Part shown: positions 45,459-57,172 of the stretch, piece by piece
Position numbering within the stretch: position 1 is the first letter of the stretch
Layout of the letters: every line of letters starts with the position of its first letter
The notes under the pieces: model-generated
Databases searched by the model: none
What the model was told of the DNA's origin: nothing
What the model saw: only the letters and a program-made list of their open reading frames with translations
Assembly: GCA_012845835.1 (NCBI GenBank)
Contig: JABAKD010000017.1
Coordinates: forward strand, 796,001 to 860,000
Length of the DNA stretch: 64,000 bases
Origin: Undaria pinnatifida
Taxonomy: Eukaryota; Sar; Phaeophyceae; Laminariales; Alariaceae
Reading direction: 5' to 3'
Made by a program: the position numbers and the translations under genes

Positions 45459-45955
45459 ATATTGTTATTCTTCTCACATCAACTCGTAGCAAGTCGGTGG
45501 TCACAGGACAAGCTCCAGTTGGAGCTGAGGAACTCCCCCAGGGAAAAAACACAAACAAACCAAAGGTGGTACGCGCACATATCACAGCCGACGCAATGCA
45601 TGTCTCCGCCAGGAACATATACAAAGTGAAATCGGGAGTCAGCCTACGATGTGCCAGGTCCTTACTGGTGCAGACGTCTCACTACGCGCGCCTGGAAAAA
45701 CCGTCTACCAGGTATACCACTTGCCACCCAAGAAAGGCTACCGCGTAGACTATATTCGACGTGGTACCTATCACTACGCATATGCACGTCAGACGCACGT
45801 CAATTGGAAAAAAAGAAACAACGAAAAAATAAGAAGAAAAAAGAAAGGAAAGGAAAGGAAAGCAAAGAAAAGGAAGCGAAAAAGGAAAGGAAAGAAAAGA
45901 AGACAAGAAAACAAAGAAAAGAAGACACGAAAACTAAAACAGAGAGAGTAAACGA
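45459..45955 (-). mobile_element. retroposon family with (AAC)n tail, copy b
   Basis: Inverted relative to copy a, so the two 3' ends face each other across about 160 bp. The body matches (CACAGGACAAGCTCCAGTTG, TGAAATCGGGAGTCAGCCTA), and a purine tract lies at 45812-45950. Confidence 0.55.
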
Positions 45956-46192
45956 AAAAAAAAGGCCCGAAAAGATATATTCCAACTTAACCCGTAACGA
46001 GTGAAGCGACAGAGAGAAGCGGCATTCTTGGATTTAAAAAATACTTCGTAGTAACAATTAAAAAATTTCTTGGATTAAAAAAAAGGACGATCTAAAGATC
46101 TACTACTGTCGCAAAAGTCTAGGGCGGCAGATGTTTTGTACGAGCTAGAGGGAGTAAACGAAATATATTTACCCTGGAAAGGTTCAACTCAA
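45956..46192. other. spacer, nothing recognised
   Basis: AT-rich spacer between repeat copies. Confidence 0.3.
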
Positions 46193-46296
46193 TGAGACGT
46201 ACATACATACATGTGCACTTACTGCACTTCAATGAGACGTGACGAAGCACACACGTGCACTTACTGCACTTCAATGAGACATGTGACGAAGCAGCG
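46193..46296. repeat. 44-bp tandem repeat
   Basis: GTGCACTTACTGCACTTCAA followed by TGAGACGTGACGAAGCA occurs twice in full, with a third partial AATGAGACGT unit. Confidence 0.7.
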
Positions 46297-46329
46297 TGTT
46301 GTTGTTCTCACATTTAATCATCGCCACCA

Positions 46330-46700
46330 TACAATGCAGTCCTTGGTCGCAGGACAGGCTCCAATAACCCAGGTGTGGAAGAATTATCCCACTCCAGGGT
46401 TATTGGAGCCCGTCCTGCGACCACGGACTGCATTTTATCGTCTGAAAACAACAAAATGCGTGCTGACTGCAGTACTTCGTCGCATGTATCATGCAAGTGA
46501 AGTGAGTGATTCGTCTGAGCACACCTACATACCTACATACTAGGTATACCTCGTATGTATATATGTAGGTGTGTTCAGACGATAAAATGCAGTCCGTGGT
46601 CGCAGGACGGGCTCGAATAATTCTGGAGTGGGATAACCTAGTATGTAGGTATGTAGGTGTGCTCAGACGAATCACTCACTTCACTTGAATGAGACACGCG
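46330..46700. repeat. nested palindromes built from the (AAC)n-family end
   Basis: 46335-46370 and 46398-46434 are inverted copies (GCAGTCC...TTGGTCGCAGGAC). A larger inverted repeat joins about 46380-46540 with 46545-46700, centred near 46540, with CACACCTACATACCTACATA on one side and its complement on the other. The core sequence is the 3' terminal segment of the (AAC)n family. Confidence 0.65.
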
Positions 46701-46910
46701 ACGAAGTACTGCAGTCAGCACGCATTTTGTTGGTTCCAGTCACTCTGGCGCTGAGGAATACGCCAGGAAAAAAACATAACCAAACGTGGTACACGCATAT
46801 ACCACAGCTGAACCATATACAACAACAAAGTGAAATCGGGAGTCAGCCTATGATGTGCCAGGTCCATACTGGTGCATACCTCTCACTACTCGCGCCTGGA
46901 AAAACCTGGC
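46700..46910 (-). mobile_element. (AAC)n retroposon family, partial copy c
   Basis: Matches the family body (TGAAATCGGGAGTCAGCCTA, CTCGCGCCTGGAAAAACC). It is cut off where R1 sequence begins at about 46905. Confidence 0.5.
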
Positions 46911-48200
46911 CAAATACGGACCTTGCGGTCGCTTTCGAGAACCCTCCGCATCATCCATGTGATTTTCCAGTTCCGCTATATCAGCGGCTTCTTTAGCGTG
47001 TGAACACAGTGCTACATACCGCTTAACAGCCGCTATCAACCACGCCTGTTTGCACGACACATTATGAGGACTAAAGCCATTTCTTATGCAGTCGGATTAG
47101 TCAGTCGAAAACGGCCTTTTTCGACTGAAGCCCAAATCGGGCTTTCTTACGCGGTCGAAAAAGGCCTTTTTCGACTCAACTTTTTCGACTGAGGATTCCG
47201 ACTGGCAGATCCAGTCGAAAAACTCGACTTCTTCGATTGGATCCTCCAGTCGAAAAACTCAGTCGAAAAAGTATTACACGTGTTTTTTGAACCGGTCGCA
47301 TCGCTCATCCCACCACCAAACACACACCCACACGGCCACACGGCCACACATCCATACCAAGTACCACACTGCAGTATCATACAAGGCGCTGACGCTGGCT
47401 TGGCTATCCCAGCTGTTGCTTCTCGCAGCAAGTCAGCGTGGCGCATTCCTAGTTTTGCTCGCCAGCATGTATCACACGACGACAGCAGCGCGCGGTCTCG
47501 ATCCCATGCTGCCAACAACGGCTGCAGCTGCTGCAGCTTTGGCAGCTCTCGGCTGAGTGCAACTTCACGAACGTAGCTTTGGCGGCTTTCGGCAAAGCCC
47601 AAGCCACCAACTCGCTGGGACGAGGGTTTGCCGAGCCGTTGCTGGCAGAGAAAGCGCGAAGCACAGAGCTGCCAACCGATTCAACTGCTGTACAGCAGTA
47701 CTCCCTCACACCAACCGCCTCTAGGAAGAGCACAAAAACTATAAAATCGACTCGACTGACGATAAGAAGGACCAGAAGAATCCAGTCGAAAAGGGCCGTT
47801 TCGACTGGCGGAATCCGACTGCATAAGAAATGGCCTAAAGGATCCCATGAGTGGTGCACCACTTGAAGAAGGGTTACCGCCCAAAAGCAAGTGTCCAGGA
47901 CATGAAATACGCCCGTCAACGTCGTATGGAGTACACCGGTCAACGACATATTCACACCAACACAGGATCAGATTCATGCCTTTCCTAGAGCATTCAAGAC
48001 TGGAAAATAGAGCGGAAATTCTTCGATTGAACGAAATTGTCCATCGTGCAGGCCTCGAGGTTGAAATATTCAAGGGGTGCGGTGTCGTCCGCGAAGACCT
48101 TGTACATGAACGACGGCAGACAACACAAATCTAGGTGCACCAGCTATCACCCCAGCTACGACTACATTCCTGCTCTATGTACTTCGGCTGCCTCGTCCTG
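46905..48200 (+). mobile_element. R1 repeat, third partial copy (interrupted)
   Basis: Matches 7760-8260 (for example CATACCGCTTAACAGCCGCT and GAAATACGCCCGTCAACGTC) in the same orientation, interrupted by the 761-bp element at 47075-47835. Confidence 0.65.
47075..47835. mobile_element. Harbinger-like non-autonomous DNA transposon (761 bp)
   Basis: The terminal inverted repeats (A/G)GCCATTTCTTATGCAGTC... extend about 24 bp. The flanks carry TAA on both sides (47072-47074 and 47836-47838), part of a longer CTAAA match. A 3-bp TAA/TWA duplication with G/C-starting TIRs fits PIF/Harbinger; a 5-bp CTAAA duplication is the alternative reading. The ends are packed with AGTCGAAAA-type subrepeats in both orientations. 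No transposase is seen. The other R1 copies show the empty site. Confidence 0.65.
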
Positions 48201-49399
48201 CAAGTATAGTAACCTTCGTTCCCCTTGCCGCCTCGGTAAGTCATGCTGCGAAGCATGCCCTAGCAGGCTTGTAGCGAGTGGGGGGGTCTTTCTGGCGGGT
48301 GTAAGGCCGGACTCACCCTCAAGGAGTGATACCTTCTTGCTGCTGCGTGTGGCCGCGAGGCTTAGGCGTGGCGGTAGAGTTGGGTCGTACGTGGTGCGTT
48401 AGGCATGGTCACCTACGATTCGCGGGTCTTTATAGTCAGCAGCGGCGGAGCAGCAATGCTTAATCGGGATGCTCGTGCGCGGAGACAGGCGCCACCACGA
48501 GCCACGCTACGACGCAGTCTCGGTTTGCGTGGAGGGAACTGCGCCGGCAGGAGGCTGGATTCGACGACGGAGGAGGAGGGCGAATGGCCGTCGACGGGCG
48601 GGGAAGAGACGGATTGAACTCTCCCTCAACGAGAATTTTTGTTTTTTAGATCAGCACCGCAAGCTGCGTGAAGCATCTTGTTTTTTTTTGGGCGGGGGAG
48701 AAGGGGAATCGATTGGAATTGAGTGTGGACAAGAGAAAGTGCGAAGGAGCGGGCCGAGTGAGCTAAGGCGATGAGGCGGCCACGGAGAACCACAGCGGGA
48801 GGATGGCACACGGAGACCCACGACCGGCACGCACATCATCATCATGAGAGCAGCGATCGCCCTTTTTTTCAGGGTTATTTTTACGAGGCAGTAGTACAAC
48901 ATGTTACTTTCGTCACTGATTTTTGTTGAGTTTGTAGAAGAGTTGTAGACCCTTCATGGGGAGCGACCCGCCGCAAATTTCAATTTTCAGGCACGGGCGT
49001 CGTAGCTGCGCTGCAACCTGTCAAATAACTCGGGAAGGAGGGGCGATCATTGATACTTGTACAGTGGTTTTTGGTGCGATTGCTCTTGTTTCACAGCATG
49101 CCCGCGGGTCGTCACTCTGACAGCACTCCAGACAGCAGGCGCGTTCGTCTATACTCACGATTACCGTGCGGTTCGTACGGTGCAGGCAGCCCAACCGCTG
49201 TAGTTTGTAGCCGCGAGTTGGTTAGTTGTGGGAACGGGGGAACTCTACGCTGTAATTGAGTGGATACCCGCGGCCACGTGAGTTCAGTTTGCACATTGGA
49301 CCTTTTCACTTGAGCGCCTTCTTCCGTATAGTGCGTTTTAAGGCGGGAAAGCCTAGCATTTCCCGGACGAATTTTGATTTCATTTGATTTTTCGGATCT
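48201..49399. other. GC-rich unassigned sequence
   Basis: It contains a CATGCTGCGAAGCATG hairpin near 48242 and several open frames without ATG starts or motifs. No gene is supported. Confidence 0.35.
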
Positions 49400-49456
49400 T
49401 CCTAGGGCTCCAGCACCTTTGTGTGACCACGGTGTATAACAAGAGTTAATGTGAAA

Positions 49457-49494
<38 letters not shown>
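49400..49494 (+). mobile_element. 3' end of (AAC)n retroposon family
   Basis: A segment ending GAGTTAATGTGAAAAAAC runs into about twelve AAC units (49459-49493), immediately followed by the R1 copy. The same 3' end closes copy a. Confidence 0.6.
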
Positions 49495-52400
49495 TCGCCC
49501 CAGCTACGACTACATTTCTGCCTTATGTGCTTCGGCTGCCTCGTCCGAAGGTGCTAATCTGTGCTCTCGGTACAACAAGAAAATGTCCTTGGCATTTGGA
49601 AACGTAGGTACTTGTATATATAGCGGGGGCCTGTGGGCAACTTATGTGGTCTATACGTGGTACAGAGGGGCCATTGCCTTGCTTTTCTCTCTCTCGATAC
49701 TCTTTGGAGATCAGGAGAACAACAAATTGCAGGCATACCTCTTCCCCTCAGACTATTGGGCACAATACGACAATTCAGTACTCAGAAGGCATACCTTAGG
49801 CGTCACATTTGGAGTCAGCGGAGTCTCGGAGTAGAACAGGTGGACTTTTAGTGCTAAGTGCTAGAGGTGAGGGTGGAGTCAACATGGGTTTTGAGGCGTT
49901 CTCACAGGGGAGTTGGGGACGGAAGTTTTCAATCAAAATATTTCAAGGGTGTCGCAAATGGAAGGTTGCTGCAAGGGGCCTGCGCATAGCACTACAGCGC
50001 CGAAAGACCTTCAAAGACTGGAAGCTCGGCGGACATTCCAGCCCGAGGTGTGAATACGTCAGTGGTGTAGCAATACCTGTATCGGCCTTTTCTCTGAGTC
50101 AGCCCTTCGTACATTTTTCCTCAATCCCTATAGGCCGCTCTGTTGGTACGAGTCTTTTTGTACGGGCATGTAAACTAGCTCCGTGATGTCTAGATAAGGT
50201 TGCTGTGCTTCGTAAGCGTTGTAACGGCGACTTTATAGTCGGCACTTGAATCACGACTACGGGGGGGTAACTAACGACTGCGGGGGCTTTTAAGAGCCAT
50301 TCTCGGGCTCTTACAGAACACTGTCAGACGTCTCGGATAGTGTGGCGTACTCTCAGGTAGTATTGGTACTGTCGAGGTCTACCCCTGCTGTGCACTGTCA
50401 AAAAGCAACGATACTACTGCTGTGACCACTCCTCCCATGTCTTAACATGTAGTACCATGCATATCCAAACGCCAGAACTGTTGTCGATTGACCCCTACTG
50501 GAACCCCAATACGGTGGGACCAGGCTGCGCTACCTGCAGGCAAACAAAAAAATATTCTCCGTGCAGGCCGTTCGATAACAATCTTCTTACACACCTCGAA
50601 CCTTGCCTCCCATCAAAACACGTGCCTCCCATCAAAACACGTGGATAGTCATACATGTTGGCATTACGACAAGCTCGCTGTTGTCGACACCGCGAGGTTG
50701 AACACACGAGCACTACGTTTACGTGTTCGACTGCGAGACTCCATTGACTCCACAGGTCAAGGGTACCCACGCCTAAGGTATGCCTTCTGCGTACTGTTGT
50801 CGTGTTGTATTCAATAGTCTGTGGGGAGGAGTTCCACCTGCAGCTTGGCGTTCTCCTGACCTCCGAGAATTACCGAGAGAGAAGAAACCCAGGCACTGAC
50901 CCTTCTGTCCCACATACAACATAAGTTGCCCACGGCCTCCCGCCAAATATGCCCAACGTTTTCAAATGCAAAGAATATTTTACTTGTTGTACCGAGAGCA
51001 CAGACTGGCACCGTCGGAGGAGGCAGCCGAAGTGCATAGAGGCAGGAATGTAGTCGTAGCTGGGGTGATAGCTGGTGTATCAAAAATTGTCTTGTCTGCC
51101 GTCGTTTATGTACAAGGTCTTCGCGGACGACACCCCACCGCTAAAGCATCTCGACTTCATGGTCTGCACGATGGACGATTTCGTTCAATCGAGAAATTGC
51201 CGCTCAGTTTTCCGGTCTTGGTCGTTCGCGGAAAGGCATGGATCTGACGCTGTGTTGGTGTAAACATGACGTTGACGGGCGTATTTCGAATGCTTTGCTT
51301 TTGGGCGGTAACCCTTCTTCAAGTGGTGCACCTATCATGGGACCCTTTTTTCTTAATAATGTGCCGTGCAAACAGGCGTGATTGTTAGTGGCTGTTAAGC
51401 GGTAGGTACCACTTCGTCAACACGCTAAAGAAGCCGCTGATATAGCGATACTGAAAAATCACATGGAGGATGATGCAGAGGTTGCTCGAGAGCGACCGCA
51501 GGGTCCGTATTCAGCCAGGTTTTGAGCCGCGTTCAAAATACGTCGAGCTGAGGTCCACCTCTCGGCGCGATTCTCTTTGGCGTGCCTCAGTCTGCGCGCC
51601 CTTCCCGTCTCTGCCGTAGCCGGCCCCAGCGGATCTCGCTTTGTGTTGAGACTGCCACCGCGAAGTCACAATTTTTGAGGCCTACGGGTCATGATCTCGC
51701 CCGCGGTTCAGATCAGGCGAAATGAAAAACGCGCGCCGATCGATTCGGCTCCCTTCGGCAGGTGTTCGAAACGTCACGGGCCGGATCGGATGGGGTCAGG
51801 AGGTTGTTAAATATCGCGGGTCGGGCCTGGTGAATCTGGTGCGATACGAACCGCGAGGAGTGATCCAACCCTTGAAATACCCTGCAATTGTTTACGAATC
51901 AGTGTTCGAAATATTCAGTTAGTTGTACTTGTTGATCCACAAATGTCTCATCTGATAGTACGCTATTGTTCTTCAGTATTTCATCGCTTAGACACCTATA
52001 AGTTATGCTCACAAGTCCGCACGCAATCGAGCCTCGTAGTCAACACCCTTTTTCCTTTGCAGCACTATTGTTAAAATGTACTACAACTACCAACAACACC
52101 AACAAAGCTATCCACCCATATATCATACAACATGCATATGCTAGAGAAGTATTATAATAGTAGAAAGTTGAGTAAGAATGAGATATCTTAGATATTGCTC
52201 AAAATTCGCCGTCTAGAGTATAGACTAGATAACTACTGTTGGTGTACTCCTCATGTATGCCAAAACCGCCATTATTGCGAAAAAATGAATTACATGCTGC
52301 ATGTAACAGCCTGCAAAGATAAGGATCGACCCTAAATTCGTCGAACTCATAGCTGATGTCGTTAAAGTCATTTTATTAAAAATAAAAGAACGGAACCGCC

Positions 52401-53040
52401 TTCCGCAGGCGAAAAAACTTACCCACGTATTCTAATCATGTTATTCTACAAGTACCAACAGCCATGATAAAACCGTTCACACACAAACCATTATCCATGG
52501 ACATACTGGAGAATCAGCATAATAGTAGAAAATACCGTAAGAAACAGAGGCATTGCATGTTCAAAGCTACCTACTTCCGAAGTATGCCTAAACCCACCGT
52601 TGTTTAAAAACCTACCCGTGTATTATATATACCACAAGTACCAATAACCCTGACGAAACCATCCACCCACAAACCATCCGCCGTATGCATGCTACAGCAG
52701 TGTAGTAGAAAATACAATAAAAATAATATGTTGGATTTTGATCAAAATTCACCACCTTCAGTACACAAGTACCCTAATACCTGGTACTATTTTGATTACG
52801 AAGACCAAACCGGGACCCTACTACAACCTATTAAAACATCAATCAATCAGAGGTTACTACTCGTAGTACATCAAAGTGTTCAGATAATTATTGGTATGTT
52901 GATTGGTTATACATGATACGTAACATAATACAATGTGTTCTTTTATCAGGTTTTGATCTATGATCCTTACTAAAGACGGGCGATCGGTATAATGGTACGC
53001 AGTTTGCAAAGATGAGTGTCGACCCTCAATTCGCCGAAGC
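49495..53040 (-). mobile_element. composite repeat R1, right copy (uninterrupted)
   Basis: Reverse complement of 6236-11145 without the foldback insertion, about 3.55 kb. Internal inverted arms of about 380 bp (49495-49860 against 50700-51090) enclose about 850 bp. The copies diverge by several percent by eye. A 65-codon frame at 51722-51922 is matched at 7354-7554, but this only reflects the repeat. The coding status of R1 is unclear. Confidence 0.65.
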
Positions 53041-53085
53041 CAAAGCAGACGTCTTTACTTTTATTTTATAAAATACAAGAGCTCC

Positions 53086-53117
53086 GCATGGGCGCCGGCA
53101 TTCGCCGGCGCCCATGC
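53086..53117. repeat. perfect hairpin, 14-bp stem, ATTC loop
   Basis: GCATGGGCGCCGGC and its exact complement. Compared with 3029-3060 one stem pair is changed on both sides. Confidence 0.8.
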
Positions 53118-53799
53118 TTCGGGTAGGGCAGGGCAGCACTTCGACAACTTAAGGACCTGGTGTAGCTGTCCGATTTGGCATGCATTGAACTTTAAAGTAA
53201 TGCCAAGAGTTTAATACGAACATGGAATTATGAAAGTCATGATTTGACAGAAAAAAACGTGATATTATACAACAAAGAAGGCAAGGATAGGCGAAATACA
53301 CTATGTTAAATGCGCCGTCAAGTAAAAGTTGGCGTCTATCAAACAAAAATACCGAAAATAGTATTATTGAGAACCTGCGTCGCCTCTAGGCGAATCGAAA
53401 GAGGCCTTGGCATTAATGAGACTGCACTGCTGTCCCCGTGGCGATGGAGGTTCGAAGTCGACAGGATGCAACGTCAGTTTGCATCAAACGTCGACATGGG
53501 GCCATGTCAGCCGGCGAGGTTTTGGAAGAAGATTGCTTTGTTTGTTACGTGAAGGCTGTCGCGTTGATTGGTCTGCGTGGTTGCGGGCGAGGAGAAACAC
53601 GAAGAAGAGGAGGGCGATCTCTCGTTGAGGCGGCGTTGTCTAAGATAGGTGCGGGGGTGGCTTTGCTCGTACGGGAGGTTGGCGTAGCGCTTCTTCTCTG
53701 TTTTTTCTCGAGAAGGCGGGATATGTGTGTCTGCTATCGTTGCTTCGTGGGTGCTTTCACGTTGTCGAAATCGGACGCGTCCCCTCAATACATAATATC

Positions 53800-54240
53800 C
53801 GGAGTGTCTCTACCATGACGACTGCTGATGGTGCCGTGCGTATTTCCCCAGAGACTGACATATTATTACTGTTAGAAATAATCATACCTGGTATACCTTT
53901 CTTTGCAACATTTTTTTTTCTTCATCCCATTTATCATCCCCGCACCATTCTCGCGCTCCCTCCCAGTAGTAACTCAGATCCGGGGTCACATAGCGGGCCC
54001 TCCTCCTCCCTCCCCACTTCATCACGTGCCTTCATTTTTACCGCGAGGAGAATCGAGCATTTTCTTCCCTCGTCGACTCGCGTCGAATTGTACCTAGCAG
54101 GCTCTCAGCAGTTGATCTCTTTTTTTTATTGCATTTTTGCAAATTAAGTCATATTTCATCGTGGTGGGTGTCGAACTCAAGGACAACCAAACGTTAGTAG
54201 TATTCGAGGGTAAAACCATTAGACCACCGGGGCGGCCGGC
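53800..54240 (-). repeat. tRNA-derived SINE, family S2 copy 2
   Basis: Minus strand: box A TGGTCTAATGG at 54226-54216 and box B GAGTTCGACACC at 54178-54167. The body includes TGACCCCGGATCTGAGT, shared with 2205-2660. Confidence 0.6.
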
Positions 54241-54399
54241 TGACAATTGATTAACACAAAACAGGACCTTTGCATAGATATTACATTCCCTCCCCCATAT
54301 TGTATGATATTACGATGGTTGACGCGATATAGAATAAAGCGCCAAATACCTAGGTATCAGCCTACGCGGAGTTTTAGATATCATGAAGAACGAACGATC

Positions 54400-54565
54400 G
54401 CGACGGCAGAGCACGGCAAAGCATAGCGCTTCGCTCTGCTGAGCTAGCGCTGCACTGCGGTGCGCTGCTGAGCTGAGCCGCAGGGCACTGCACGGCGCTT
54501 CGTTGCTGTGAGCTATAGCGCTGCGATGGGGTGCTGGGCGGTGTGGAGCTGATGAGCCAAGCCCA
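54400..54565. repeat. GC-rich degenerate minisatellite
   Basis: Many short GCTGAGC, GCGCTGC and GGTGCGCTG variants in tandem; duplicated at 61145-61310. Confidence 0.55.
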
Positions 54566-54796
54566 GATCTCAGCCGATGAAGCTTCGCCAACTACAAAAC
54601 AAATGGTGGTAATCAAAGAAAAGCTAAAGCTGGACCGTTCCGCAACTAATGCACAGGCGGCTAATTAGCGGCAAATGGTATGAAGTTCAACTTACTAGAC
54701 AAAAACAAAGAAAAAATCGCGAAAAGGTTCAAAAATCGTGTTGGCAGAAAAACCAAATTTGCAGGAAGCAGCTGAAAGGTCAAGAAACAGGCAATA

Positions 54797-55215
54797 TTTC
54801 AGTTGTTGTCGTTCTCACATTAACTCGCACAATCCAGTCCGTGGTCACAGGACTGGTTCCAGTCACTCTGGAGCAGAGGAATACCCTAGGGAAAAACACA
54901 AACAACCCAAGGTGGTACACGCATAAATCACAGCTGACGCAATTCATGCCTCCACCAGAAACATATAAAAGTGAAATCGGGAGTCAGTATACGATGTGCC
55001 AGGTCCATACCGGTGCATACGTCTCATTACTCGCGCCTGGGAAAACCGACTATACCGCTTGCCACCCAAACGACTACCACGTATATATCACACGTAGTAT
55101 CTATCACTACGCATACGCACAACAGACGCAAGTCAATTGGAAAAAAGAAACAAAGAACAAAGAAGAGAAAGGAAAGGAAATGGGTGCATGGGGCCAAGAA
55201 AAAGAAAAAAAAAAA
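54797..55215 (-). mobile_element. (AAC)n retroposon family, copy d
   Basis: Minus-oriented copy without an intact AAC run. It starts GTTGTTGTCGTTCTCACATT and ends in a purine tract (55140-55220). Confidence 0.55.
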
Positions 55216-55423
55216 AAAAATGGGGGGTCTACTGGCGAGGCTGCCACCAGAACGGGATGTCACATGTCACGTGGTCTTTCGACGGTCTACAGCAGTAGTA
55301 CTACGAACGACTTCCGATACACCCACCGAAGCACGGACTACCGGCCAATTACGCGATCGACAGCTGGCCGTGGTTGTCACGTGTCTCTGTGTTGGGGGCC
55401 CCTGCCCTGCCTCTTGTTGGCTC

Positions 55424-56335
55424 TTGAGAGTGATGCGTGTACGACTAAACTTGCCAACGGCACTCGCACTGCACTTTGAGCTATCTGCTGTGGTTCTGGT
55501 TGCTACTTGTTGCTGCATTATGTGCTAGGCGTTTCGCCCTTCGGCTACTGCTGCTTTACCTGCTGTTGTGTGTTTGCCAATGTCGTCAGTTGGCGTTCAT
55601 GCTCGTCGTACATACTGCTGTTCTCACCGAGTACCTGCGGGTTTCCTCGTACCTCAACCGTACGACGACGAGCTCAAAACAGAAGGGAGGTGACATGAAA
55701 TGGCATGGACAATGGCCACATAGAAGCGAGCACAGCGGGATAGTTCGCTGCGAATCAACCGCACTCGTTCATGCCTACAGCAGAGGCTGGCTGGAGTGTC
55801 AGCGGCCGTGCTAAAGCCAGGGCCAAAGGCCGAAGAGACGGCTCTACCTGCTTTGTTTTGTCTCGAAATTCTGTTATATATTGGACAGAGTGATGCGTGT
55901 ACGACTAAACTTGCCAACGGCACTCGCACTGCACTTTGAGCTATCTGCTGTAGTTCTGGTTGCTACGTGTTGCTGCATTATGTGCTAGACGTTTCGCCCT
56001 TCGGCTACTGCTGCTACACCTGCTGTTGTGTGCTTGCCAATGTCGTCAATTGGCGTTCATGCTCGTCGTACATACTGCTGTTCTCACCGAGTACGTACGG
56101 GTTTCCTCGTACCTCAACCGTACGACGACGAGCTCAAAACAGAAGGAAGGTGACATGAAATGGCATGGACAATGGCCACATAGAAGCGAGCACAGCGGGA
56201 TAGTTCGCTGCGAATCAACCGCATTCGTTCATGCCTACAGCAGAGGCTGGCTGGAGTGTCAGCGGCCGTGCTAAAGCCAGGGCCAAAGGCCGAAGAGACG
56301 GCTCTACCCTCTTTGTTTTGTCTCGAAATTCTATT
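55424..56335 (+). repeat. tandem pair of about 460-bp units
   Basis: TGATGCGTGTACGACTAAAC starts at about 55430 and again 460 bp later. The pair is also present in block A copy 2 (62422-63340), so the tandem event predates the segmental duplication. Confidence 0.8.
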
Positions 56336-56924
56336 ACGTGAAAGTATCATGATTTGGGAGTTATCTTGTCACGAAACGTCTTGCCGTCGGTAATTTGTGT
56401 CACGAAGTTGTTGGATATCGTCGGTAAGTTGTGTCACGTTTTAGGTGAACCCACACTAACAAATTGAATTTCCAGCTGGCAAAACGAGCAGAAACAAAAG
56501 CAATAAAATGCCGAGCAAGAAACCAAACGAACTAGTAAAAAAGTACAGCAAAGAAACTAACGCTCGAGAGTATGCCACCGCAAAATTCCAAACATTATCA
56601 CGTACCGTTTGGAAATGATGCCAATTTTGTAAATCATTCAGGCGTTGCAGCCATTAAGATTCAACAATTTTTTCAGAATTCCTTCTCGACACTCGCTCGT
56701 CTCGCTCGGCGCCCGTCCGCGTTCACGTCGATGTGCGGAACGGACACGGCAGGGCGAGGGGCGTTGGAGCCGCCCCCCGAAGGCGGCGCTCGAACCAAGC
56801 CATCTCCGACCGAGAATTCCAGTTCCGCGAATCGCATACTTAGGCCGAGACAAAAAACTCCTACCAAAGTCCATGACACCAAGGAATGACTCGATATTCA
56901 AGGAATGATTTTATATATATTTAT

Positions 56925-57172
56925 GTTGGCGCTGGCACGAGAGCGGCGGAAGGCTCTGATTTAGACCTGATTATGAGTTGTCTTCGAGGTAACTTGAGCT
57001 GATGTCCACCTTTCGCCGCGCCGTTTCCTGCATGTGCATCGGCCTTCTTAATCCTCCTGACCCTGCCGGGGCTGGTATCGGTCGTGCTCGCTTCATGTCG
57101 TGGTGACCTACGCAAATATCACTTTCTGCAATTTTTTCCGTTCCGAAATAAATACTTGTATAACTATTTAGA
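56925..57172 (-). repeat. 1.25-kb-family repeat, inverted fragment
   Basis: Reverse complement of the GC-rich piece at 5990-6200 (ACCTACGCAAATATCAC and CTTCATGTCGTGGTGACC). Confidence 0.6.

Larger units (their letters stand above)
53041..56924 (+). repeat. segmental duplication, block A copy 1
   Basis: From the hairpin at 53086 to about 56924 the sequence is repeated at 59114-63932 in direct orientation, at high identity by eye. Copy 2 has extra segments at 59820-60535, 61808-61934 and about 62290-62420. Block contents: hairpin, 53300-53800 unassigned, SINE S2, GC-rich minisatellite, (AAC)n-family copy, and two 460-bp tandem units. Confidence 0.8.
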
